Below, piece after piece: positions 23,682 to 33,417 of a DNA stretch of 64,000 nucleotides. The DNA comes from Sphingomonas pruni NBRC 15498 (GTDB lineage: Bacteria > Pseudomonadota > Alphaproteobacteria > Sphingomonadales > Sphingomonadaceae). Location of the stretch: contig NZ_BCYZ01000006.1 of assembly GCF_001598455.1 (NCBI RefSeq), forward strand, positions 61,480 to 125,479, given 5' to 3'. Positions within the stretch are counted from its first letter, which is position 1; the number at the start of each line of letters is the position of its first letter. The position numbers were made by a program, and so were the translations under genes. Below the pieces are notes generated by a model. It made no database searches, was not told the DNA's origin, and saw only the letters and a program-made list of their open reading frames with translations.

Positions 23682-24815
23682 TCAGCGAGCCGAATCGAGG
23701 ATCATGCGAGCGATCCGCTCGCTGCTTTTGCCATCCCCGAACGGGTTGTGGGCACGGGCCATTGCTTCATAGGCTGCCCTATCGTCCAAAAGGCGTGAAG
23801 CTTCGGTAACGATGACCTCCTCGTCATTGCCGACCAATTTGGCAGTGCCGGCGGCGACACCTTCCGGCCGTTCGGTCGTCTCGCGCATTACCAGCACGGG
23901 CTTGGCGAGCGCGGGCGCTTCCTCCTGGACGCCGCCGCTGTCGGTCATCACGAAATGGCACAGCGACAGCAAGCGGACGAAATTGGGATAATCGAGCGGG
24001 TCGATCATCGCCACGTTTTCGACGCCCCCCAGCACCTCGCTCATCGGCGCACGGACATTGGGATTGGGGTGGACCGGGAAGATTACAGCGACATCGGGAC
24101 GATCGGCGATTCGGCGGACCGCCTGGGCGACCGATTTCAGACCCTCGCCGAAATTTTCCCGCCGATGTGTCGTTACGGCAACTATGCGTTTGCCGGCGAA
24201 GCGCGCGGCGATCGGCGCGATCGTCGAGGCGAGCGCAGCGTCCGAATCGACTCGCGCGCGCGTCTCGATCAACGCATCGATCACAGTGTTGCCGGTGACG
24301 TGGATCCGTTCTGCGGGGACGTTTTCGGCCAGCAGCGCATCGCGCGATGTGTCGGTCGGCGCGAAGTGCAGGTCGGCGATCGCGCCGACGACCTTGCGGT
24401 TCACTTCTTCGGGCCAGGGGTGATAGATGTTGCCGCTGCGCAGCCCAGCCTCGACATGGCCGACTGGAATCTTGCGGTAATACGCGGTTAGCGCGCCGAT
24501 CATCGCGGTCGCCGTGTCGCCCTGGACGATGACGCGGTCGGGCTGGTCGGCGTCCATCACTTTGCCCAGCTCGGTCAACAGTCGCGCGCTGAGCGTATCG
24601 AGCGACTGGTTGGGCAGCATCAGGTCGAGGTCGTGCTCTGGCACAATCTGTGCAATTTCAAGGACCTGATCGAGCATCTCACGATGCTGGCCAGTGACAC
24701 ACACGCGCACGTCGGCGTCGGTGCGGCGAAGCGCGTGGACCAACGGAAAGAGTTTGATCGCTTCGGGGCGCGTCCCGAAGACCACGAGAATGCGGGGACG
24801 GGCGGCGGAAGGCAT
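23682..24815 (-). CDS. wecB: UDP-N-acetylglucosamine 2-epimerase (non-hydrolysing)
   Basis: The 377-aa protein has the WecB pattern: ILVVFGTRPEAIKLFPLVHAL, VTGQHREMLDQVL, VQGDTATAMIGALTAYY, VGHVEAGLRSGNIYHPWPEE, VTTHRRENFGE and MTDSGGVQEEAPALAKPVLVMRETTERPE. It interconverts UDP-GlcNAc and UDP-ManNAc for the WecC step encoded next. I chose the ATG at 24815 (MPSAARPRI, with AAAGGG upstream) over an ATG at 24866. Confidence 0.93.
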   Translation of the reverse strand: MPSAARPRILVVFGTRPEAIKLFPLVHALRRTDADVRVCVTGQHREMLDQVLEIAQIVPEHDLDLMLPNQSLDTLSARLLTELGKVMDADQPDRVIVQGDTATAMIGALTAYYRKIPVGHVEAGLRSGNIYHPWPEEVNRKVVGAIADLHFAPTDTSRDALLAENVPAERIHVTGNTVIDALIETRARVDSDAALASTIAPIAARFAGKRIVAVTTHRRENFGEGLKSVAQAVRRIADRPDVAVIFPVHPNPNVRAPMSEVLGGVENVAMIDPLDYPNFVRLLSLCHFVMTDSGGVQEEAPALAKPVLVMRETTERPEGVAAGTAKLVGNDEEVIVTEASRLLDDRAAYEAMARAHNPFGDGKSSERIARMILDSAR

Positions 24816-25178
24816 GCACGCCCTTTCCCGGATTGGATGGCGCCAGACAAGCCCCATTCGTCGCACCTTACCGCTGTAGAGAACACCGACTTATCATCGC
24901 GAAGGCGTGGCTATCGTCGAAAATACGCCAGAAATCCTGATCTATTGTCATCGAAATTTAACCGTTTCCGGCGAAGCCGATGCTTGGAAGCCACACTCCA
25001 AGAAAAAGCGTTTTCAACACGCAACAAATCCAGCTTATCGGCGTTTGCAGATAGTTGGCGTGAGGTCGAATTGGGGCTGGGAATGATCCAGGAACGATCG
25101 GCACTATGGTTGACAGTCGGAGCGTTTGTGTGGCAAGCGCGTTGCGAAATTGGAACAGATAACCAAGGGAGTTTGCTA
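24816..25178. other. Divergent intergenic region upstream of wecB and a small exported protein
   Basis: The 363 bp hold no supportable gene; the plus-strand reading frame through it looks accidental. It should contain the promoters for wecB (minus) and the 84-aa protein (plus). TTGACA at 25110-25115 could be a -35 box, but I see no matching -10. AAGGGA near 25165-25170 is the ribosome binding site for the small gene. Confidence 0.5.
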
Positions 25179-25433
25179 ATGGTGCTGTTTAAGTCCGCTG
25201 TTGCGGCGCTCGCGTCGGTGGCGCTCGCGGCGACCCCGGCGTTGGCTCAGGCTGCGCCCGCCAACGGGACGGTCATGGCGAAGGTCAGCACCGTGCGCGC
25301 TGGCGCCGATGCCAAGGATGCCAATCATCTTCGTGGTGGCGGCGGCGGTATCGTTGCGGTCCTCGCGGTGATTGCCATCATCGGTGGTATCGTTGCTGCC
25401 ACCTCCGGCAGCTCGAAGCCGAAGAGTCCGTGA
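25179..25433 (+). CDS. Small exported Gly-rich membrane protein, unknown function
   Basis: The 84-aa protein has a signal peptide (residues 1-23, ALAATPALAQA), a short hydrophilic part, then LRGGGGGIVAVLAVIAIIGGIVAAT: a glycine run leading into one hydrophobic helix, ending in a charged tail. Similar small proteins are common in sphingomonads; no function is known to me. It is monocistronic with its own ribosome binding site and a strong terminator 24 bp downstream, suggesting high expression. The neighbouring genes make polysaccharide. Confidence 0.75.
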   Translation: MVLFKSAVAALASVALAATPALAQAAPANGTVMAKVSTVRAGADAKDANHLRGGGGGIVAVLAVIAIIGGIVAATSGSSKPKSP

Positions 25434-25456
25434 TCCGTTTTTAACCGGATTTGAAG

Positions 25457-25488
25457 GGGCGTGAAGTTTAATGGCTTCACGCCCTTTT
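25457..25488 (+). terminator. Rho-independent terminator
   Basis: A perfect 10-bp stem, GGGCGTGAAG / CTTCACGCCC (25457-25466 with 25475-25484), and an 8-nt loop are followed by TTTT. It sits 24 bp after the stop of the 84-aa protein gene and is the clearest intrinsic terminator in the window. Confidence 0.88.
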
Positions 25489-25713
25489 CGTTTGTGCTTT
25501 CTCTCCCGGACCGAGCGGTGTCGGCGGAGTTCTGCGTCCGGAGTTCGCAACCTTTTGTCTTGCGGCGATCCTGCGTGCAGCAGCAATGGCGCGCTCGCTT
25601 AGCGAATCGTCTCCATAGTCCAGCGGCTTGGAGGATTGTCGACATCAGATAAGAAGGTATGGCAAGGTGGGCGCCCCCCGCGTGTTCCATCGAGACCGCT
25701 CGAACTGGGACAT

Positions 25714-26454
25714 ATGAGGCGGTATGATCTTCAAGGGCGTGCAATGAGGGATACAGCCGAAACGGCCATAAGCTGGCACGATTCGATCGCGCCGGCATTT
25801 CGCGACGGCTATATCCGGTCTCGCCGATTTCGCGATCGATTGTGCACATGGCGACGGCTAATCGACAGCTATGCCCGGCCCGGCGATCGGGTGATCGACG
25901 CGGGATGCGGCGCTGGAACGCTCTCGTTCGAGATTGCGCGGATCGCCGCGCATGTCGATGGGATCGACGGATCCGAACGCATGATCAAGTTGGCGCGAGC
26001 CGACGCGGCCGAACACGGGATTGCTAACGTCTCGTTCTCCGTTGCGTTGCTCACAGCGCTATCTAGCCGGGCGGAGCAGTACGACCTGGCGCTGTGCTCG
26101 AGCGTCCTTGAATATCTGCCAGATTTGCGAACCGAAGTTGCGCGGCTTGTCCGCACGCTTCGCCCGGGTGGGCGATTGATCCTGTCCCTGCCCAATGGCA
26201 GTTCAGGCTACCGCCGGTTCGAAGCCCTCGCATGGCGGCTCACGGGGCGACCCCATTATTACCGCCATGTCCGACATGTGCCCTGCTCGACGAAAGTTGC
26301 CATCATGTTGAGCGAACTTGGTCTCAGTGTGCTGGAGACGGCCTTTTATGCCGATCCTCCTTTGCCGAGTTTCGTGAATTGGCTCGCCGGACCGCCGCAC
26401 CGTCGGAAGACGATGTTCGCCATCGTTGCTTCGCGTCCCTGTTCGGACCTCTAA
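25714..26454 (+). CDS. Class I SAM-dependent methyltransferase
   Basis: A protein of about 246 aa with the SAM-binding motif DRVIDAGCGAGTLSFEIARI, the acidic loop VDGIDGSERMIKLARADA and LCSSVLEYLPDLRTEVARLVRTLRPGGRLILS. Its small-molecule target is unknown; given its place next to the polysaccharide export operon it may methylate a sugar or lipid carrier product. Starts at 25636 (TTG), 25714 (ATG) and 25744 (ATG) are all in frame and none has an ideal ribosome binding site. It is convergent with the gene ending at 26497. Confidence 0.8.
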   Translation: MRRYDLQGRAMRDTAETAISWHDSIAPAFRDGYIRSRRFRDRLCTWRRLIDSYARPGDRVIDAGCGAGTLSFEIARIAAHVDGIDGSERMIKLARADAAEHGIANVSFSVALLTALSSRAEQYDLALCSSVLEYLPDLRTEVARLVRTLRPGGRLILSLPNGSSGYRRFEALAWRLTGRPHYYRHVRHVPCSTKVAIMLSELGLSVLETAFYADPPLPSFVNWLAGPPHRRKTMFAIVASRPCSDL

Positions 26455-26496
26455 CGCACCGCGAGCAACTTCCTGAAGTGCTATCTGCGATCGGCC

Positions 26497-27744
26497 TTAG
26501 CGCACGTGAGTAAGGTTTAGGTCATCGACGTAAAGCGCTAGCCTCTCGAACGTTGTATCCCGCGCGGTTCCCGAGAGCGCCAACACTTGCTGGTCGCATT
26601 TCGACGGCACATTGAACTCGACCGAATAACGGCCGAGTTGGCCGGGGGCGGGATTGATCGGCACAGTAGCGAGGATCCCGGTTGCGCCCTTGGTCATGCA
26701 GGCGATCGACCAGCGAAACACGCCCGCTTCGATTGCATCCTCTGCATAGACGCGGCCCGCGAAACGATAGTGACCAGCCGGTAGAACCAGTTCCTGGTTG
26801 GCAAACACCGTTTCGCGCTCACCCGAATAGGAGACGTACAACGCGTTTCCCATTCCCGCCGGGCCCTTGCCACGTTCCGCGTAGACGCCATCTCTCGGGT
26901 AGAGCCGCCAATTGAACGGTGGTGACGCGTCGAGGCCGGTGAAATCGCCCTCGCGCAGCAATCCCTTACCGGCTGCTGCGGCGCTCGGTGGAAGGAGTGC
27001 CGTCCATTGAGCGAAGAGCTCTCTGGGAGACACTCGATCGGCGCTATTAGTGAAATACGTATCGAGTTCGTCTTTGCCCGCAGCAGACCCGATCGCCTTC
27101 AGCCGGGTCAAAAGCGCAAACGTCACCTCCGGGTGCGGATTGTCGCTGCCGAGCCGCGTAAGGAAGGTGCTACGCCAATAGGGCCGTCTCGCGAGCGTAG
27201 TCGCCAGGGGATGGATAATCCTGGGATCGCGGGTGAGCGCGATCAACGCCGGGAGGATAACCGGCCAATTTTGGTCGTCTTGGCGTAGAAGGATGTCGGC
27301 TTCCTTTACCGCGGGAGCCACCTCGTTGGTGCGGAAGCGATAATCGAGCAGCCAGGCGTGGGTTAAATAGTCTCGCAGCGAGAGGCGCGCGGCGAGACCG
27401 AGAAGCTTAGCCGCACCTTTTTCGTCATCATTCGATGCGGTGATGATGCCGATATTCCGAAGCGCGACGACTTCGTACGGCGAATGTTCGAGAATGCGCT
27501 TGCTGTCGGCGGCAAGCTGGGCCGCTGGCGCTCCCAATTCTACCGTCTTCAACCGCTCATTGGCATCGACGCTGAGCGCGTTGGTATTGGTCGGGTCGAT
27601 CCTCAATGCGAACTCGGCCGTGGCCGGCGTCGCTAGCAGGAAAGCGAGCCCCGATCGTAAGGTGAAGAAGCCGGCGATTAGCGCGATGACGAGCACAACG
27701 GTTCGGACACCCGAAGTACCGCGGCGCAAAGCGATAACCGCCAT
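26497..27744 (-). CDS. Unknown membrane-anchored protein of the wza-wzc operon
   Basis: The 415-aa protein has one N-terminal membrane helix (about 14-38, VVLVIALIAGFFTLRSGLAF). A helical region follows that looks like TPR-type repeats (ALRIDPTNTNALSVDANERL, VVALRNIGIITASNDDEKGAAKLLGLA). The C-terminal half (about 270-415) is beta-rich and could be a carbohydrate-binding-like domain (HYRFAGRVYAEDAIEAGVFRWSI). It ends the minus-strand polymerase-wza-wzc operon, 19 bp behind wzc, so a role in polymer assembly or export is inferred. I do not recognise a named family. Confidence 0.65.
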   Translation of the reverse strand: MAVIALRRGTSGVRTVVLVIALIAGFFTLRSGLAFLLATPATAEFALRIDPTNTNALSVDANERLKTVELGAPAAQLAADSKRILEHSPYEVVALRNIGIITASNDDEKGAAKLLGLAARLSLRDYLTHAWLLDYRFRTNEVAPAVKEADILLRQDDQNWPVILPALIALTRDPRIIHPLATTLARRPYWRSTFLTRLGSDNPHPEVTFALLTRLKAIGSAAGKDELDTYFTNSADRVSPRELFAQWTALLPPSAAAAGKGLLREGDFTGLDASPPFNWRLYPRDGVYAERGKGPAGMGNALYVSYSGERETVFANQELVLPAGHYRFAGRVYAEDAIEAGVFRWSIACMTKGATGILATVPINPAPGQLGRYSVEFNVPSKCDQQVLALSGTARDTTFERLALYVDDLNLTHVR

Positions 27745-27763
27745 GGCGTGTCTGTCCCCGTGC

Positions 27764-29992
27764 TCAGCCTGTCACGCGCTTCATGAAGCCGATCCGCTTG
27801 TCGCCATAATCATAATTGTAGCCATAATCGTAGCCGATCTTTTTAGCGTCGAACTTGGTTAGCACCGCGCCGAGGATATTGGCGTGGACGTCGGCAAGGC
27901 GACGCAGCGACACGCGCGCCGTGCGCGTGTGCGTATTGCGTGCCGCGATCACGAACATCGTTGCCTCGGCATAACTGGCGATCAGCGGCGCGTCGGCGAG
28001 GCCTAGCACCGGCGGACCATCGACAACTATATGTTCGTACCCTGCTTCCTTCAGAAGCTCGAACGTATGGGCGAGATTCGGTCCGGCAAGCAGTTCGGCT
28101 GGGTTCGGTGGGATCGGACCCGAGCTCATGATCGACAAACGCTCAATCGGCCCCTTGCGGATGTAAGTGCCAAGGTCCGTCGCACCCGCGAGGATATTGG
28201 TCAGGCCGCCCGAATTGGCGAAACCCAGCATCTTGTGCACCGACGGGTTGCGCAGGTCGGCGTCGATGAGGATTGTTTTCTTGCCGAGCGACGCGAAGTT
28301 TCGCGCTACCGCCATCGCAGTGGTTGATTTGCCTTCCGACGGCCGAGAGCTGGTAACGAACAGCACCCGCGGCGCGCCCTTGCTCGTCGTCAGGCGCAGC
28401 GCCGTCTGCAGCGACAGATACGCCTCCGCGAGCGGCGTCTTGTTGTCTTCTAGCAAGTCGATCGAGACGTCCGAATCGGGCACACGCGGTACGCTGCCGA
28501 GCAACGGCACGCCGAGCTTCCGTTCGAGGTCGTGCGGCGCGATGATCGACTCGTCGAGCTGCTCGAGGATGAACGCAACGGCCCCGCCGATCATGATTCC
28601 AAGCACAAGACCAATGAGTAGGTTCATCAGAGTCCGGGGCGTTATCGGGTTACTCGCCGGTAGCGCCATGTCCACAACTGAAACGTTGTTAGTGCCCACG
28701 CCGCCGGCAATGCCAACCTCCTTGTAGCGCTGGAGCAATGCATCATAAAGCGCGCGGTTCGTGTCAGCGTCGCGCTGCAAGGTATTGTACTGAACGCTGC
28801 GACCCCGCAGGTCGATCACGCTGCTTTTTAACCCGTTGACCTGAGCTTGTAACTCAGATTGGCGTTGTGCCGCTGCTTGGTAATTCGCGCGTAACGAATC
28901 CAGTACGATCGATCCCTGCTTGGCTAACTGCTTGTCAAGTTCCGTGATCTGTTGGCGCAGCGCGACCATCTGCGGATAGTCTGACCGGAATTGCGCGGAA
29001 AGACGCTGATAATCTGACTGAAGCTGCGCGCGCTGACTACGGAGCGTAACGATCGTGCTATCCTGAAGACTTTCTGGCGCATTTAATCCGCCGCTGCGCG
29101 CCGCTTGTTGGTATCGTGCTTGCGCTTGCGCTCGGTCGATCCTTGCAGTGTTAAGCGCATCGTTGAGCGTGCGTAGGTCGGTTGACTCGACCGAAACACC
29201 ATTTGATTGATCGTCATTCTTGCCCGACGACGGCGCCTCAAAATTAATAATTCGCTGTTGGCTAGCGTAGTCTACCAACGCGCGTTCAGAAGCTTCAAGT
29301 TTCTGGCGGGTCGTTTCGATACGCTGTTGTAGGAACTGACGAGCATAAGCGGTCGCTTGGAAGCGGCGATTGAGGCTTGACGCGATAAAGTTCTTTGCAA
29401 TAGCGTTAACAACTGCCGCGGACAGGTTGGGGTCAGGACTGTCGAAACTAACCTGGACGAGGCTTGACCCACGAATAGGCTCGATGGTCAAATGGCTCAT
29501 CACCAACCGTGCTGCCATTAATTCACGCCGTTGCGGATCGCTGACCACTGCCTCCGCGGCCCCCCGGTGGCCAGTATAGCCATAGAGAAAAGCCCGGCTA
29601 TCGGCCAGATGGAGACTAGCCACGGTCTGCTCCGCTAATGCGCGACTTCGAAGCAAACCATACTGAGTCTGGTAAAATTCCATTCCCCCCACGTTGGTTT
29701 TTGGCTCGGTATCGCCATCATTGACGACCCTTGTCGCTTCGCGAGCGATCTCGATCGAACCAGTAGAGCGATAAAGCTTTACCGTTGTCGCGTTAATGAA
29801 CACCGCCGCAAGTACACCGGCCGTCACTATCGCGAGTACGATCCAGCGCTGGCGGAGGAGAACCTGCAAGTACTGCCTTAGCGGACTTTCCGTGTCCTGT
29901 TGCTGTAGGAAGTGCTCTAGCGCTAATCGTGAATCGCGGTCGCGGTTACCGGCAGGGCTGCCGAACTCGAGGGGGAGATTGTCAATTGCCAA
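27764..29992 (-). CDS. wzc: Polysaccharide co-polymerase / tyrosine autokinase (Wzc-like)
   Basis: The 742-aa protein has a Wzz domain (first membrane helix about 50-70, WIVLAIVTAGVLAAVFIN), a long coiled-coil periplasmic region rich in Gln/Arg, and a second helix near 460-480 (LIGLVLGIMIGGAVAFIL). A BY-kinase domain follows with Walker A FVTSSRPSEGKSTTA and Walker A' ILIDADLRNP. The C-terminus is Tyr-rich (YDYGYNYDYGDKR), the autophosphorylation cluster. It controls chain length and export with the outer-membrane Wza encoded 9 bp upstream. Kinase and co-polymerase are fused, as in Proteobacteria. Confidence 0.95.
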   Translation of the reverse strand: MAIDNLPLEFGSPAGNRDRDSRLALEHFLQQQDTESPLRQYLQVLLRQRWIVLAIVTAGVLAAVFINATTVKLYRSTGSIEIAREATRVVNDGDTEPKTNVGGMEFYQTQYGLLRSRALAEQTVASLHLADSRAFLYGYTGHRGAAEAVVSDPQRRELMAARLVMSHLTIEPIRGSSLVQVSFDSPDPNLSAAVVNAIAKNFIASSLNRRFQATAYARQFLQQRIETTRQKLEASERALVDYASQQRIINFEAPSSGKNDDQSNGVSVESTDLRTLNDALNTARIDRAQAQARYQQAARSGGLNAPESLQDSTIVTLRSQRAQLQSDYQRLSAQFRSDYPQMVALRQQITELDKQLAKQGSIVLDSLRANYQAAAQRQSELQAQVNGLKSSVIDLRGRSVQYNTLQRDADTNRALYDALLQRYKEVGIAGGVGTNNVSVVDMALPASNPITPRTLMNLLIGLVLGIMIGGAVAFILEQLDESIIAPHDLERKLGVPLLGSVPRVPDSDVSIDLLEDNKTPLAEAYLSLQTALRLTTSKGAPRVLFVTSSRPSEGKSTTAMAVARNFASLGKKTILIDADLRNPSVHKMLGFANSGGLTNILAGATDLGTYIRKGPIERLSIMSSGPIPPNPAELLAGPNLAHTFELLKEAGYEHIVVDGPPVLGLADAPLIASYAEATMFVIAARNTHTRTARVSLRRLADVHANILGAVLTKFDAKKIGYDYGYNYDYGDKRIGFMKRVTG

Positions 29993-30001
29993 GGGAAAGC
30001 C

Positions 30002-30736
30002 TTACTTGCGGGTGATCTGATAAAAGATGCCGAGCACGGGGGCTATCGACACCAGATCCTTGAAGAGCTGGCGTCCAGGGTTGTCGCCGACCACGATCAA
30101 GTCGTTGCCGTATATCTCGGGATCCGACGCACGGGCTCCACGGATATCTTTGAGGTTGAACCGCGCGACTAGTCTCTTACCGTTTACAGTGCGGAAAACC
30201 AATGCCTCGCTGAGGCGAGCGTTGTCTGAAGGTCCACCAGCTGCCGCTATCATGCGGATCAGGGTGGTGCGGCCCACGACAGGATATTGGCCAGATTTTA
30301 TAACTGCGCCTTCGACGGTAACCAAGGCACTCACAGCCTCGGTCACGGTGACCGAGACCTGCGGGTTACGGACGTAGCGTTTATCCAGTGCTGCAGCGAT
30401 CTTACCCGATAGCGAAAGTGGCGTCTCACCGATGGCCGGAACCTGACCGATCAGCGGCATGGCCAGATTGCCTGTGCCGTCGACCTGACCGTTGGTTGTC
30501 AGATCGGGAACACCGAACACGGTGACAGTGAGCTTGTCGAGCGGACCGATGCGATAGTCGGCTTGGTCGCGTGTCATGTCCTGAACGGACGGCACCGGAA
30601 GTTCTGTCTCTGCGGTGGCGGCGGACACGGTCTCGGGCTTGTAATTGGGACCGGCGCACGCGCTCAGAGCCCCTACGAGGGCGTATGTTGCGATAAGCTT
30701 ACGAGTAATGATCGCCTCCCTGCGCCGCAATACCAC
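30002..30736 (-). CDS. wza: Outer-membrane polysaccharide export lipoprotein (Wza-like)
   Basis: A protein of about 244 aa. It begins with a basic stretch, a hydrophobic run and a lipobox LSAC (Cys about 27), then the Poly_export domain (DYRIGPLDKLTVTVFGVPDL, GNLAMPLIGQVPAIG, KRYVRNPQVSVTV) and an SLBB repeat (VTVEGAVIKSGQYPVVGRTTLIRMIAAAGG). It is shorter than E. coli Wza and resembles GumB-type exporters. The start is unclear: ATG 30766, GTG 30736 or TTG 30730, while the best Shine-Dalgarno (GGAGG) precedes an ATT. GTG 30736 gives a good signal and overlaps the polymerase gene by 38 bp. Confidence 0.88.
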   Translation of the reverse strand: MVLRRREAIITRKLIATYALVGALSACAGPNYKPETVSAATAETELPVPSVQDMTRDQADYRIGPLDKLTVTVFGVPDLTTNGQVDGTGNLAMPLIGQVPAIGETPLSLSGKIAAALDKRYVRNPQVSVTVTEAVSALVTVEGAVIKSGQYPVVGRTTLIRMIAAAGGPSDNARLSEALVFRTVNGKRLVARFNLKDIRGARASDPEIYGNDLIVVGDNPGRQLFKDLVSIAPVLGIFYQITRK

Positions 30737-32315
30737 GGCCGACTTCTTTGATGGGTACCATATCATTCTGTTGATACACTCCGAAATCGACTTCGCCCAG
30801 ATCGCCGCCCAATCGGGGCCGGCTGCTCGACTTTCCGTTGCGCGGAGCTGTGATGAATGCGGCAAGGAAACCGAACAGACAGGAGATCGTTCCCGTGCGC
30901 AGCGGATAGTCGCCTAAGCCATGAGCTGAGATCAGTGCTATAAACAGTGCCGAGGTTGCCTGTTGCCGGCGCACGCGCGAGGATTTGTTCCCCATGTACC
31001 AGATGAGTATCACGCGAACTGCGAACCAGGTTAGGAAGGCAAGGATTAATAGTATTCCAACTAAGCCACCTTCGATCGCAGTCTGCAAATAATCCTGATG
31101 AGCCTGATTCCAGTATCCGAAGCTCAGCGTATTTGGAGGTTCATAGCTCTTGAAGATGGGTTCGAACGTGCCCAAGCCCGATCCGAACGGAAAAAAATCG
31201 CTCGCTGCATGGACGAGTTGGGGAATGAACTCGATCCGATCTTGCGTCCCGTCCTCTATCTGAAAGCGGTTCGAAAGTAGGCGTCCGCTAAGCACGAGGC
31301 CTAGTCCGCTGACCAGCGTCAACGTCGCTATCGCCGCTCCGCCGAGTACGTGACGACGCTTCAGCCCGACACGTTCCAGGGGCAGCATAGCAAGTCCGGC
31401 GAGCAGCGCGATGACCGAGAAAATTGCCGCAGCGCGAGAACTAGTGCCCGCAATGCCGAATAGCATCACGCAGATTGCGAGAACGCATGCAATCGCAGCG
31501 GGGGCGATGATCCGCCCCGTTGCCGTCATTGAATCGGCCAACCAAGCCAGAGCGATGACGATTCCGCCTGCGAGGAAGAGACCGAGATGATTGGCGTTTG
31601 CAAAGAATCCAACGCTCGAATCGTCATTGGTGATCGCGTAAAAATAAACCTGGCTGCCGGCGCCGAGGGCGAGCTGGACAAGCCCTAACACGGCGCTCAC
31701 CAACGCCCAAGCGAGCATCGCGCGCAGAATAATCGTCCGGCCCGGATAATCGAGATGCGACCCGAGCAGCCATGCGGCGAACGGCACGAACAGAGCAAGC
31801 AGGAAATCGAGCGTACGGCTTGGCGACAGGCTGATCGGCAGCCAAGGCTTGTCGCCAAGCGCGGTGAAGACCTGTTTCGCAAGGCCGCGCCCGGGAAGCG
31901 CCGTCCAGACAGACCATGGTAGAGGAATGAGCTGGACGAGAGGTAACGCGAACAGGACTGCCCAGAAGATCAGCTCGCCGCGTTCGACCCAAATCGCCGA
32001 ACGGTGGCGCGGCCAGAATAGGTATACGATGGCAGCCAGCGCGGTGAGGCGCGGCAGGATCGTGGTGCCGACCTCATAACGCGACGCCCCGCCAAAAAGG
32101 ACTGCGACCGTCAGCAGGACAAGCCCCGCATAGAGCGTCTGTGGCCGATTGGTGTTGAACGGACTGGGCAAACTTCCTCCGGTGGTCTTTTCGCTGCCGC
32201 TGCAAACCCATGAAGGAACGGCCCTAGCCGTTGCAGCTGCCGCTGCCAAGCTTGGTGCTGTGGAACTACAGGCCTTGCTTTTGACCGTGGGAGGACTACC
32301 CGGACTGGTGACCAT
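30699..32315 (-). CDS. O-antigen ligase / polymerase family membrane protein (Wzy-like)
   Basis: A protein of about 538 aa with a soluble, low-complexity N-terminus (1-60) and then about 10-12 membrane helices. The O-antigen ligase/polymerase signature region is around GSGLGTFEPIF...YWNQAHQDYLQTAIEGGLVGILL, with a large loop before it. In an operon with wza and wzc it most likely polymerises the repeat unit. I chose the ATG at 32315; the reading frame is open to 32429 but that part would overlap the divergent gmd start. The C-terminal tail (about 40 residues) is basic and cytoplasmic. Confidence 0.85.
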   Translation of the reverse strand: MVTSPGSPPTVKSKACSSTAPSLAAAAATARAVPSWVCSGSEKTTGGSLPSPFNTNRPQTLYAGLVLLTVAVLFGGASRYEVGTTILPRLTALAAIVYLFWPRHRSAIWVERGELIFWAVLFALPLVQLIPLPWSVWTALPGRGLAKQVFTALGDKPWLPISLSPSRTLDFLLALFVPFAAWLLGSHLDYPGRTIILRAMLAWALVSAVLGLVQLALGAGSQVYFYAITNDDSSVGFFANANHLGLFLAGGIVIALAWLADSMTATGRIIAPAAIACVLAICVMLFGIAGTSSRAAAIFSVIALLAGLAMLPLERVGLKRRHVLGGAAIATLTLVSGLGLVLSGRLLSNRFQIEDGTQDRIEFIPQLVHAASDFFPFGSGLGTFEPIFKSYEPPNTLSFGYWNQAHQDYLQTAIEGGLVGILLILAFLTWFAVRVILIWYMGNKSSRVRRQQATSALFIALISAHGLGDYPLRTGTISCLFGFLAAFITAPRNGKSSSRPRLGGDLGEVDFGVYQQNDMVPIKEVGRGIAAQGGDHYS

Positions 32316-32352
32316 CCACCGGCGGGTAGCGGCGTAGCAGAAGGGACGGAAG

Positions 32353-33417
32353 TTGAGCAGCAAGAAAGCGGTCATCACCGGAATTACCGGCCAAGATGGC
32401 GCATATCTGGCGGAATTCCTACTTGCCAAAGGCTATGAGGTGCATGGTCTGAGGCGCCGGTCATCGTCGTTCAACACGGGCCGTATCGACCACCTCTACG
32501 ACGATCCGCACGTCGAAGGGGTGCGCCTGTTCCTCCATTATTCGGACATGACCGACGCATCCAATATCGGCCGCGTCATTGCCGAAATCGAGCCCGATGA
32601 AGTCTACAACCTGGCAGCGCAGAGCCATGTTGCGGTAAGCTTCGAGACGCCCGAATATACAGCCAATGCCGACGGCGTCGGTGTCGCGCGCGTGCTGGAG
32701 GCGATCCGCGTCGCCGGACTGGTCGACAAGACCCGGTTCTACCAAGCCTCGACATCGGAGCTGTTCGGGAAGGTCCGCGAAGTGCCACAGACCGAAAACA
32801 CGCCTTTCTATCCGCGCAGCCCCTATGCCGTCGCGAAGCTGTACGGCTATTGGATCACCGTGAATTACCGCGAAGCCTATGGGATGCATGCCTCCAACGG
32901 CATCCTGTTCAATCATGAGAGCCCGTTGCGCGGCGAGACTTTCGTCACGCGCAAGATCACGCGCGGGGTCGCGGCGATCCGCCACGGCCATCAGGACATG
33001 CTGTACCTGGGCAATCTCGACGCGCAGCGCGACTGGGGCCATGCCCGTGACTATGTCGAGGGGATGTGGCGCATCCTGCAGCAGCCGGAAGGCGATGATT
33101 ACGTGCTGGCCACTGGAAAGACCCACAGCGTGCGTAGCTTCGTCGAACGCGCGTTCTCGATAGCCGGGATCACCATCGCCTGGGAAGGCGAAGGGATCGA
33201 CGAGATCGGCCGTTGTAGCGAAAGTGGCCGCATATTGGTGCAGATCGACCCGCGCTATTTCCGGCCGACGGAGGTGGACCTGTTGATTGGCGACGCATCC
33301 AAGGCCAGGCGCGTGCTCGGCTGGACCCCGACCACCTCGCTCGATGCACTGATCACCGAAATGGTCGAAGCCGACCTCAGACAAGCCGCAGGACAAAGCA
33401 ACCGGGGCCGGGTCTGA
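32353..33417 (+). CDS. gmd: GDP-mannose 4,6-dehydratase
   Basis: The 354-aa SDR protein has the Gmd start [42 protein letters not shown], the catalytic STSELFG and [10 protein letters not shown] (YxxxK), [16 protein letters not shown] and a C-terminal [13 protein letters not shown]. It makes GDP-4-keto-6-deoxymannose, the precursor of fucose, rhamnose and related GDP-sugars. It starts with TTG, with AAGGGA upstream, and is divergent from the polymerase gene (38-bp gap). Its stop overlaps the next glycosyltransferase start. Confidence 0.94.
   Translation: MSSKKAVITGITGQDGAYLAEFLLAKGYEVHGLRRRSSSFNTGRIDHLYDDPHVEGVRLFLHYSDMTDASNIGRVIAEIEPDEVYNLAAQSHVAVSFETPEYTANADGVGVARVLEAIRVAGLVDKTRFYQASTSELFGKVREVPQTENTPFYPRSPYAVAKLYGYWITVNYREAYGMHASNGILFNHESPLRGETFVTRKITRGVAAIRHGHQDMLYLGNLDAQRDWGHARDYVEGMWRILQQPEGDDYVLATGKTHSVRSFVERAFSIAGITIAWEGEGIDEIGRCSESGRILVQIDPRYFRPTEVDLLIGDASKARRVLGWTPTTSLDALITEMVEADLRQAAGQSNRGRV

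Noticed and set aside
24633..25433. 266-aa frame reaching upstream from the small exported protein
   Set aside because: Only the last 84 residues have a signal peptide and own ribosome binding site; the upstream part overlaps wecB and looks random.
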